A DNA stretch of 5,173 nucleotides, taken from assembly GCA_018399395.1 (NCBI GenBank), contig JAGYOI010000127.1, forward strand, positions 1 through 5,173. Direction: 5' to 3'. The notes below the pieces were generated by a model. The model saw nothing but the letters and a program-made list of their open reading frames with translations. It was not told the origin of the DNA and did no database searches. Made by a program: the position numbers and the translations under genes. Positions 1-5,173 of this stretch are shown here, piece by piece; within the stretch, counting starts at the first letter, position 1, and every line of letters begins with the position of its first letter. Source of the stretch: Prolixibacteraceae bacterium (GTDB lineage: Bacteria; Bacteroidota; Bacteroidia; Bacteroidales; Prolixibacteraceae).

Positions 1-1
1 T

Positions 2-460
2 GACGGGGTGGTGCTGGCTACAGGCAACGATTGGCGTGCAGTTGAAGCTGCGGGGCATGCTTTTGCAGCCCGAAACGGAAGCTATCGTTCACTTTCATGG
101 GTGGATATATCGAAGGGTGTTTTTCGATATTCACTTACCATTCCGCTGGCGGTTGGTACGGTTGGCGGTTTAACTAAGAACCATCCATTGGCTCAGCTCT
201 CGTTAAAAATGCTGCAAAACCCATCGGCCTACCGCTTAATGGAAATCATGGCCGCCATGGGTATGGCCAATAACTTTTCGGCCATAACATCGTTGGTAAC
301 CACCGGCATTCAAAGTGGGCACATGAAAATGCACCTGCCAAACATTTTGGACCAATTGGGCGCTTCCGACAGGCAAAATCAACTTGCAATGGAGTATTTT
401 GCCGATAAAAAAGTTACATTTTCAGCCGTTAAGAATTTTTTAGAAGAAGAGAAAGCGTAA
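2..460 (+). CDS. mvaA: Hydroxymethylglutaryl-CoA reductase, class II, C-terminal part (5' end outside window)
   Basis: The enzyme interconverts HMG-CoA and mevalonate with NAD(P)H, the committed step of the mevalonate isoprenoid route in the cytoplasm. The frame is open from base 2, and 152 codons precede the TAA at 458-460. The visible part begins in the conserved stretch before ATGNDWRAVEA. By recalled alignment with the Pseudomonas mevalonii enzyme, the Asp of GND (bases 29-31) is catalytic Asp283 and the His of GHMKMH (bases 320-322) is catalytic His381. The catalytic Lys would lie about 16 residues before the GND Asp, just outside the window. PLAVGTVGG and the final helical tail also fit the family. 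Class II proteins are about 430 residues, so roughly the first two thirds is missing only because of the window edge. Databases often call this form 'degradative', but in Bacteroidota it may be biosynthetic; the window cannot decide. The GTG at base 8 is internal, not a start. Confidence 0.95.
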   Translation, partial: DGVVLATGNDWRAVEAAGHAFAARNGSYRSLSWVDISKGVFRYSLTIPLAVGTVGGLTKNHPLAQLSLKMLQNPSAYRLMEIMAAMGMANNFSAITSLVTTGIQSGHMKMHLPNILDQLGASDRQNQLAMEYFADKKVTFSAVKNFLEEEKA

Positions 461-558
461 TGTCTAATGTAGGTTTTGAACCGGGCATTTACATTTTGCT
501 TTTTATAAATATCTATAGAATTGTTCCATCGGGCTGGCTGCATTTCTTTACCAAGTAG
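460..558 (+). CDS. Doubtful 32-codon ORF overlapping the mvaA stop (TAATG)
   Basis: An ATG at 460-462 shares its A with the mvaA TAA, an arrangement typical of translationally coupled genes. The frame runs 32 codons to TAG at 556-558. The peptide begins MSNVGFEPGIY and has a hydrophobic middle (YILLFINIY) that is too short and too interrupted to call a membrane helix with confidence. I do not recognise it. In related genomes a mevalonate-pathway kinase may follow mvaA, but this peptide does not look like the start of a GHMP kinase. It may be a chance ORF, a small coupled peptide or the remnant of a lost gene. It ends 18 bases before the stop of the convergent yebC. Confidence 0.15.
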   Translation: MSNVGFEPGIYILLFINIYRIVPSGWLHFFTK

Positions 559-576
559 CATAATCAATTGATATGT

Positions 577-1284
577 TTAAGCAATATTGGTAAAAACCTC
601 CTGTACATCGTCGTCGTCATCAATTTTATCAAGCAATTTATCAACTTCTTCCAGCTGTTCTTCGGTGAGTTCAACCGTTGATGTTGGAATACGTTGTAAG
701 TTTGCTTTGGTTGTTTCAATGCCTAATTCTTCAAACTTAGATGTTAAAGTGCCAAAATCAGTAAAGTCGGCATAAGCATACATGGTTCCATCGTTTTCAA
801 TAAGTTCTTCCAGTCCGGAATCAATAAGTTCCATTTCCAGTTCTTCAATATCCATATCCGGTTTAGGAAACTCAACAACTGCTTTACGCGAAAACATAAA
901 CTCCATCGACCCTGATGGTACCAGGCCTTGTCCCCATTTGTTAAACATCCATTTCATGTTGGCAACCGTACGCGTGTGGTTATCGGTCATGCATTCAACC
1001 ATAAACATGGTGCCATGCGGCCCTTTTCCTTCGTAAAGTTCTTCGGTGTAGTTTTCGGCATCTTTACCCGATGCACGTTTAATTGCCGCATCAATATTGG
1101 CCTTGGGCATATTTTGTGCCTTGGCATTTTGTATTGCTGTCCGTAGTGCCGGGTTCATGTCCGGATCTTCGCCACCAGATTTTGCTGCAACGGTTATTGC
1201 TTTCCCGAGTTTCGGAAATATTTTCGACATCTTGTCCCAACGCTTCTCTTTTGCAGCCCTGCGATATTCAAATGCTCTTCCCAT
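577..1284 (-). CDS. yebC: YebC/PmpR (TACO1, DUF28) family translation factor
   Basis: A complete 235-residue protein of the usual family length (about 235-250). It starts MGRAFEYR, the N-terminus typical of Bacteroidota members, rather than the MAGHSKW of proteobacterial ones; this fixes the start at 1284. Family marks include the helical N-terminal domain with [12 protein letters not shown] and [13 protein letters not shown] (about residues 44-71), YEGKGPHG (84-91), [12 protein letters not shown] (100-111), SGSMEFMF (124-131) and an acidic run of five Asp at 222-226 before a VQEVF tail. The family was long annotated as a transcriptional regulator. More recent work on YebC and mitochondrial TACO1 points to ribosome binding that relieves stalling, especially at proline-rich stretches. 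It is divergent from lepA, another translation factor, and convergent with mvaA. No clear factor-independent terminator is seen after its stop. Confidence 0.95.
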   Translation of the reverse strand: MGRAFEYRRAAKEKRWDKMSKIFPKLGKAITVAAKSGGEDPDMNPALRTAIQNAKAQNMPKANIDAAIKRASGKDAENYTEELYEGKGPHGTMFMVECMTDNHTRTVANMKWMFNKWGQGLVPSGSMEFMFSRKAVVEFPKPDMDIEELEMELIDSGLEELIENDGTMYAYADFTDFGTLTSKFEELGIETTKANLQRIPTSTVELTEEQLEEVDKLLDKIDDDDDVQEVFTNIA

Positions 1285-1310
1285 AATTATCTTATAAATT
1301 ATTTAGGCAT

Positions 1311-1318
1311 CAAAAATA
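1311..1318 (-). promoter_or_regulatory. Candidate Bacteroidota -7 box for yebC
   Basis: On the minus strand these bases read TATTTTTG, matching the Bacteroidota sigma consensus TAnnTTTG. The box ends 26 bases before the yebC ATG, a plausible short leader. No good TTTG -33 element lies 19-21 bases further upstream; the best is a weak TATG at about 1338-1341. In A/T-rich DNA a match of this kind can arise by chance. Confidence 0.35.
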
Positions 1319-1410
1319 TAACGGTAAAACTAAAATCCATAATAAAGTTAAGAAAAAATGAGCGATTTGAACATCGGGTGGTTCTTGCTTTAGCTATTCA
1401 AAAAATCAGT

Positions 1411-1418
1411 TATCTTTG
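1411..1418 (+). promoter_or_regulatory. Candidate Bacteroidota -7 box for lepA
   Basis: TATCTTTG is a full match to the TAnnTTTG consensus, 50 bases before the lepA ATG. Upstream, TTTA at 1389-1392 (18-base spacer) or TTG at 1385-1387 (23-base spacer) could be the -33 element, but neither is ideal. The predicted transcript would start near 1425 and carry a leader of about 45 bases. That leader is A-rich and has no obvious Shine-Dalgarno sequence, as is usual in this phylum. Confidence 0.55.
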
Positions 1419-1468
1419 CCGAAAATAGAAAACGACTATAATCAACCCGAATATCAAGGTTTTAGCAT

Positions 1469-3256
1469 ATGAACAACACACGAAATTTTTGCATTATTGC
1501 CCATATTGATCATGGAAAGAGCACGTTGGCCGACCGCATGTTACAGAAAACCGATACGATTAGTGAACGTGACATGAGGGAGCAGATATTGGACAGCATG
1601 GACCTGGAGCAGGAGAGGGGCATTACCATTAAAAGTCATGCCATTCAAATGATTTACAAACTTCAGGGCGAAGAATATTTTTTCAACCTGATTGATACTC
1701 CCGGACACGTAGATTTTTCGTATGAAGTATCCCGCTCGATTGCTGCGTGCGAAGGGGCTTTGCTCATTATTGATTCAACACAGGGGATTCAGGCTCAGAC
1801 TATTTCAAACCTGTACCTGGCAATAGAGCATGACCTGGAAATAATTCCTATCCTAAACAAAATGGACTTGCCCAATGCCATGCCCGAAGTTGTTGAGGAT
1901 CAGATTATCGAGTTGATAGGTTGTGAGCGTGAGGACATCATTCATGCCAGTGGTAAAACGGGTGAGGGTGTTGATGCCATTCTCGAACGAATTGTAAAAG
2001 ATGTACCACCTCCGGCAGGTGATCCCAAAGCACCGCTTCAGGCTTTAATTTTTGATTCAATATTTAATTCATTTCGGGGTGTAATTGCTTATTTTAAAGT
2101 AATTAACGGAACCCTGCGTAAACGTGATAAAATTAAGTTTTTTGCTACCGATAAAGAATATGAAGCCGATGAAATTGGTGTTCTGCGCATGGGAATGTTG
2201 CCCCGTGACGAGCTCAAGGCAGGCGATGTGGGTTATCTTATCTCGGGTGTGAAAACTGCTAAAGAAGTTAAAGTTGGCGATACGGTTACACATGTTAAGG
2301 GAGGATGCGATAAGCGGATTGAAGGCTTTCAGGAAGTGAAGCCGATGGTATTTGCAGGTGTATATCCGATTGATAGCGATGATTATGAGGATTTGCGGAC
2401 AGCAATGGAAAAATTACAGTTAAACGATGCTTCATTAACCTTTCAGCCCGAATCGTCACTTGCACTCGGTTTCGGGTTCCGTTGCGGGTTTCTGGGTCTG
2501 TTGCACATGGAAATTGTGCAGGAAAGGCTCGACCGTGAATTTGATATGAATGTAATTACAACTGTGCCCAACGTTGAATATCTGGTGCATACCAAAAAGG
2601 GAGAAGATTATACCATTTACAACCCTTCAGGGATGCCCGACTCAATGGCCGTTGATTATATTGAAGAACCTTATATAAATGCCCAGATTATAACCCGCTC
2701 TGATTTTATTGGTCCTATAATGACACTTTGTCTCGAAAAACGGGGCATCATGAAAAATCAAACCTATTTAAGTACCGACAGGGTAGAGCTAAGCTTTGAC
2801 TTGCCCCTGGCTGAAATTGTATTCGATTTTTACGATAAACTGAAGAGTATTTCAAAAGGGTATGCATCGTTCGATTATCATTTGACCGATTTACGGCCTG
2901 CCAAACTTGTTAAGCTTGATATACTGTTAAATGGCGAACAGGTGGATGCACTTTCATCGTTAATTCACTTTGATAATGCCCAGGCATTTGGACGGCGTAT
3001 GTGCGAGAAATTGAAAGAGCTGATCCCGCGCCAGCAATTTGATGTGGCCATTCAGGCTGCGGTGGGTGCGAAAATTATTGCCCGTGAAACCGTTAAGGCC
3101 GTTCGGAAGGATGTTACAGCTAAATGTTATGGTGGTGATATTACCCGTAAGCGTAAGTTGCTCGAAAAACAAAAGGCCGGTAAAAAAAGAATGAAACAGG
3201 TAGGTAATGTTGAGGTGCCTCAAAATGCATTTCTTGCAGTGTTGAAACTGGATTAA
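1469..3256 (+). CDS. lepA: Elongation factor 4 (LepA), ribosome-associated translational GTPase
   Basis: A complete 595-residue LepA of normal length (about 600). LepA is a GTPase that binds ribosomes; proposed roles include back-translocation, rescue of stalled ribosomes under ionic stress and 30S biogenesis. The GTPase motifs are all present: G1 AHIDHGKST at 11-19, switch I ERGIT at 49-53 with the G2 Thr53, G3 DTPGH at 76-80, G4 NKMD at 130-133 and G5 SGK at 161-163. The EF-G-like barrel and alpha/beta domains follow, including the conserved [17 protein letters not shown] segment. The LepA-specific C-terminal domain has a basic stretch (about 560-575) and ends [12 protein letters not shown]. 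The start is fixed by [19 protein letters not shown], which matches the family N-terminus. It is divergent from yebC. In many proteobacteria lepA is followed by lepB (signal peptidase I); here it is not. Confidence 0.98.
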   Translation: MNNTRNFCIIAHIDHGKSTLADRMLQKTDTISERDMREQILDSMDLEQERGITIKSHAIQMIYKLQGEEYFFNLIDTPGHVDFSYEVSRSIAACEGALLIIDSTQGIQAQTISNLYLAIEHDLEIIPILNKMDLPNAMPEVVEDQIIELIGCEREDIIHASGKTGEGVDAILERIVKDVPPPAGDPKAPLQALIFDSIFNSFRGVIAYFKVINGTLRKRDKIKFFATDKEYEADEIGVLRMGMLPRDELKAGDVGYLISGVKTAKEVKVGDTVTHVKGGCDKRIEGFQEVKPMVFAGVYPIDSDDYEDLRTAMEKLQLNDASLTFQPESSLALGFGFRCGFLGLLHMEIVQERLDREFDMNVITTVPNVEYLVHTKKGEDYTIYNPSGMPDSMAVDYIEEPYINAQIITRSDFIGPIMTLCLEKRGIMKNQTYLSTDRVELSFDLPLAEIVFDFYDKLKSISKGYASFDYHLTDLRPAKLVKLDILLNGEQVDALSSLIHFDNAQAFGRRMCEKLKELIPRQQFDVAIQAAVGAKIIARETVKAVRKDVTAKCYGGDITRKRKLLEKQKAGKKRMKQVGNVEVPQNAFLAVLKLD

Positions 3257-3283
3257 TTGTTAGTTAACGACAAATGTTTTTAT
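3257..3283 (+). terminator. Weak terminator candidate after lepA
   Basis: Immediately after the lepA stop, TTGT (3257-3260) and ACAA (3270-3273) can pair around a palindromic GTTAAC, and a short U-rich stretch follows (about 3275-3283). The stem is only four base pairs plus a possible wobble, so it is a poor intrinsic terminator. Nothing better is visible before the next gene. Confidence 0.2.
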
Positions 3284-3433
3284 TTCAATATGACCCGGGA
3301 CAACTGGTAATCTGTTTTAAATTCTTTTTAAAAATGATTATCCGTTCTTTTAATTTTAATATATTCATGCCTGAAGTCCGGAATTGATAATAATAATTTA
3401 CGTGTTTTACTGATTTTAAATTGCATCTCCTCT

Positions 3434-3441
3434 TATATTTG
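3434..3441 (+). promoter_or_regulatory. Candidate Bacteroidota -7 box for the 3507 gene
   Basis: TATATTTG is a full match to TAnnTTTG, 65 bases before the ATG at 3507. No strong TTTG -33 element is present; ACTG at 3409-3412 with a 21-base spacer is the nearest. Together with the 250-base gap after lepA, this suggests that the oxidoreductase-like gene has its own transcription start near 3447. Confidence 0.45.
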
Positions 3442-3460
3442 TTTTTCCGGTTCTAAAATG

Positions 3461-3492
3461 AAATACGTTATTCTATTTTTAAGTACGTATTT
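3461..3492. repeat. Inverted repeat in the leader of the oxidoreductase-like gene
   Basis: AAATACGT (3461-3468) and ACGTATTT (3485-3492) form a perfect 8-bp inverted repeat around a 16-base spacer. It extends to about 10 bp if a G-U and a further T-A pair are allowed. It lies between the candidate -7 box and the ATG at 3507, ending 14 bases before the start codon. It could form an mRNA hairpin next to the initiation region or be a binding site for a dimeric regulator. The right arm also contains the self-complementary hexamer TACGTA. Confidence 0.4.
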
Positions 3493-3506
3493 TAAAACGA
3501 ACCATA

Positions 3507-4325
3507 ATGAACGTAGTAATTAATAACAAAGAACTAACAGGAGGCGTAAGAAAACTTCAAATTTCTGTATCAGATAACTCCTCAAAATTTAAAACCGGCC
3601 AATGTGTTCAGGTACAAGCCCACGAACAAGCACCTTTATGTTTTGCTGTTGTTGGTCAGGTGAAAAATGAAAGTGTTGATTTGTACATTTCATTACAATT
3701 TAATCAAAACCTGAGCGACTTAATTGTGGGCGACAGGATATTTAAATTATCAGCCTCCTTGAGTGTCCCATTTGCTGACCCTAAGGGTGAACGTATTACT
3801 GTTTTGGCCGAGAACGAATCAGCTTATTTAATATATCCGCTTGTAAAAAGTTTGTACAAAAAAGGAGTACAAATACAGGTCATACTGATTAGTTCAAACC
3901 ATACAGAAACATTTTACCACAAATATATTGAAAAGTACACTGCCGATATTACCCTTGTTGAGGTTGAGCGAACAGCATTAAAGCTGAACTCTGCTTCTAA
4001 AGTTTTACTCGATAATGTAGATTCCTTTAGTTCAGATATGCTTTATGTTTTCGGCAATGTTTTTACAGTGAAGGAAGCATTCCAGTATTTATCGTGCCGG
4101 CCTAAACTGGCATCATCTGTTGTTTTGGATGCAACATCTCAGGTAAACGGTAACTTAAAAGGCTTATTTACGGTATCAATGAGTCGGAAATCGAAATATT
4201 ATACCGTTGAGGGCAATGATTTTTATGCTGTTTACCGCAAGCCTGAAGATTTGGTGAACCGTTTTGTGGAAGAGAAAAATGTTTATACAAAAAGAACTGG
4301 TTATTCAAAAATACAATCAATCTGA
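3507..4325 (+). CDS. Degenerate ferredoxin-NADP reductase-like protein (NfnA/PyrK-type fold) lacking cofactor motifs
   Basis: A complete 272-residue protein, close to the ~280 of NfnA-type FAD/NAD-binding subunits (sulfide dehydrogenase or dihydroorotate dehydrogenase electron-transfer type). The domain order fits: an N-terminal barrel with KTGQCVQVQ (29-37) and EQAPLCFA (40-47), a nucleotide-binding-like domain with YPLVKSLYKKG (110-120), LYVFGN (179-184), and a C-terminal part with TVEGNDFYA (233-241) matching the CVDGPEFDG of true family members. The cofactor residues are altered. The RIPLT flavin motif reads QAPLC (41-45). The GGGVGIAP loop is replaced at 101-108 with no glycine left. The three cluster cysteines correspond to Lys218, Phe221 and Thr233. 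The alignment is from memory of the family, not a search. The frame is intact, so a non-catalytic role (structural, regulatory or ligand-binding) is more likely than a dead gene. The gene is visibly more A/T-rich than lepA. Family assignment is probable; function is unknown. Confidence 0.75.
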   Translation: MNVVINNKELTGGVRKLQISVSDNSSKFKTGQCVQVQAHEQAPLCFAVVGQVKNESVDLYISLQFNQNLSDLIVGDRIFKLSASLSVPFADPKGERITVLAENESAYLIYPLVKSLYKKGVQIQVILISSNHTETFYHKYIEKYTADITLVEVERTALKLNSASKVLLDNVDSFSSDMLYVFGNVFTVKEAFQYLSCRPKLASSVVLDATSQVNGNLKGLFTVSMSRKSKYYTVEGNDFYAVYRKPEDLVNRFVEEKNVYTKRTGYSKIQSI

Positions 4326-4340
4326 AAATCCTCTTTTCTT

Positions 4341-4357
4341 GTTTGTGATTAACAAAC
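4341..4357. repeat. Palindrome GTTTGT-N5-ACAAAC between two genes
   Basis: A perfect 6-bp inverted repeat (4341-4346 and 4352-4357) around GATTA, starting 16 bases after the stop of the oxidoreductase-like gene and followed by TTTT. It may be a weak terminator for that gene. Its left arm contains TTTG, which could also serve as the -33 element of a promoter for the gene at 4431, so it may equally be an operator. Confidence 0.35.
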
Positions 4358-4370
4358 TTTTGCTATCTTG
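4342..4370 (+). promoter_or_regulatory. Imperfect promoter candidate for the 4431 gene
   Basis: TTTG (4342-4345), an 18-base spacer and TATCTTG (4364-4370) resemble the Bacteroidota -33/-7 pair, but the -7 box is one T short of TAnnTTTG. The predicted leader would be about 55 bases. Cotranscription with the preceding gene across the 105-base gap is the alternative. Confidence 0.25.
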
Positions 4371-4430
4371 AGTTGGTTGGAAAGATGATAATGCTTTTCA
4401 GTAACTATAAAGATGTCAAAATTGAGATAA

Positions 4431-5173
4431 ATGAAAAATCACTCATCTGAAAATGAAGAAAATAAGGACAGATCAATAAGTCTTAAGCCTACATATAATT
4501 TTAGAATTGATCATATCAGCGATGAAATTGCATTGTTATCTAACAGAAAAAATAAAATTTCGTCGCTGTTAAAAGCCATCACTGATATTATTGTGAAGGA
4601 GGCCTCTCCGGCGGTTGTCTCAGCACAAATTGTATATAATGAAAAAAGATATCAGAGCAAAGGTTTTAAACACACCAATACAGCATTACGTAACGACCTC
4701 AGGTTATTAGGGGAAAGGCAGGGTAAAATTGAAATATTTTTTGATCCCGATTTAGTGCCGGCAGAAAACTTTGATGACTTTGTTGCTGTAAAAGAGCACC
4801 TCAGTGCCTGGAGTGTTATTGTTGCAGGGGCTATTTCAACCATGCGCCTTAAAGAAGAATCAGAAAAGCACCGCGAGCGTATTAAAGAACTGAGTGGCAT
4901 TGATAAAGTGAATCAAATTCTGAACAGTGGGGGTACAATTTCAGAAGCTTTAGTCCAATTATGCAATTATCTTCCCGAGGCATGGCAACATCCTAAATAT
5001 ACCGTTGTTCGTTTAACATACGGAGATAAAGTGTTTACGAGCAAAAAATTCAGGGAAACCCAATGGCGTTTAATGGAAATTTTTGAAACGCCCGACAAGA
5101 AAAAGGGCCGGATTGAGATTTTTTATCTTAAAAAGTTTAACGAAGAGGATGAGGGGCCATTTTTAAAAGAGGA
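4431..5173 (+). CDS. N-terminal part of a sensory protein with tandem input-type domains (3' end outside window)
   Basis: The frame is open from ATG 4431 to the window edge, 247 codons plus two bases. An in-frame TAA at 4428-4430 directly precedes the ATG, so no earlier start is possible. Residues 1-40 are polar. Two related domains follow, about 43-137 and 157-247, joined by a charged helix (EESEKHRERIKEL, 142-154). The copies align without gaps at an offset of 128 residues: Y69..K72..SK..F79..T82 and GKIEIFF (98-104) match Y197..K200..SK..F207..T210 and GRIEIFY (226-232), 12 identities in 36 positions. The second copy has LPEAWQHP (181-188) and EDEGPFLKE (239-247), which I recall from input domains in front of histidine kinases and from some Bacteroidota PEP/pyruvate-binding proteins. 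No signal peptide or clear membrane segment is seen, so it is probably cytoplasmic. The output domain lies beyond the window. Confidence 0.75.
   Translation, partial: MKNHSSENEENKDRSISLKPTYNFRIDHISDEIALLSNRKNKISSLLKAITDIIVKEASPAVVSAQIVYNEKRYQSKGFKHTNTALRNDLRLLGERQGKIEIFFDPDLVPAENFDDFVAVKEHLSAWSVIVAGAISTMRLKEESEKHRERIKELSGIDKVNQILNSGGTISEALVQLCNYLPEAWQHPKYTVVRLTYGDKVFTSKKFRETQWRLMEIFETPDKKKGRIEIFYLKKFNEEDEGPFLKE

Noticed and set aside
472..482. Small hairpin GGTT-TTG-AACC after mvaA
   Set aside because: The four-base-pair stem is not followed directly by a T-run; too weak to call a terminator.
379..567. 62-codon minus-strand ORF across the mvaA end
   Set aside because: Most of it lies antisense to the conserved mvaA C-terminus and it matches no family I recognise; treated as a shadow.
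563..572. Palindrome ATCAATTGAT in the convergent mvaA/yebC gap
   Set aside because: It is only ten bases in A/T-rich DNA, with no loop or U-tract, so it is neither a terminator nor a convincing operator.
587..1297. Several plus-strand ORFs of 62-84 codons across yebC
   Set aside because: They are antisense to a confidently identified yebC. Their serine-rich composition is the complement of its acidic codons.
1374..1450. TCGGGT and ACCCGA inverted hexamers flanking the lepA -7 box
   Set aside because: Six bases separated by about 65 is expected by chance.
2069..3223. Minus-strand ORFs of 74 and 87 codons inside lepA
   Set aside because: They lie wholly within conserved lepA coding sequence and have no family features or leader.
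4413..4430. Five-codon ORF (ATG to TAA) ending right before the 4431 start
   Set aside because: It could be a leader peptide, but it is far too short to distinguish from chance and has no attenuator structure around it.
4652..4900. 82-codon minus-strand ORF
   Set aside because: It is antisense to the open sensory-protein frame starting at 4431, whose internal duplication shows that the plus strand is the coding one.

Overview
The window looks like chromosomal DNA of a member of the Bacteroidota, possibly a Marinilabiliales/Prolixibacteraceae-like marine or anaerobic lineage; the family-level guess is weak. The reasons are the Bacteroidota-style YebC N-terminus (starting MGRAFEYR), A/T-rich leaders without clear Shine-Dalgarno sequences, and several matches to the Bacteroidota -7 promoter consensus TAnnTTTG in front of genes. 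No mobile element, tRNA, rRNA or CRISPR array is visible.

Layout. (1) Bases 2-460, + strand: the last ~150 codons of a class II HMG-CoA reductase (mvaA) of the mevalonate route. Its stop overlaps the ATG of a 32-codon ORF of doubtful reality. (2) Bases 577-1284, - strand: a complete YebC/TACO1-family translation factor, convergent with mvaA. (3) Bases 1285-1468: a divergent promoter region with one -7-like box for each direction. (4) Bases 1469-3256, + strand: a complete lepA (elongation factor 4). (5) Bases 3257-3506: a 250-base A/T-rich gap with a weak terminator candidate, a good -7 box and a leader inverted repeat. (6) Bases 3507-4325, + strand: a complete 272-residue protein that aligns along its length with the NfnA/PyrK-type ferredoxin-NADP reductase-like subunits but has lost the recognisable FAD, NAD(P) and [2Fe-2S] binding residues. 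(7) Bases 4326-4430: a short gap with a 6-bp palindrome. (8) Bases 4431-5173, + strand: the N-terminal 247 codons of a gene running off the right edge, with two tandem copies of a sensor-type domain.

How the genes fit together. yebC and lepA both act on translating ribosomes and share a divergent control region. The right half is less ordinary: an apparently cofactor-free relative of a flavin/iron-sulfur electron-transfer subunit sits 105 bases before a tandem-domain sensory protein on the same strand. A functional link between those two is an inference from position only. The degenerate oxidoreductase is the most interesting object in the window.
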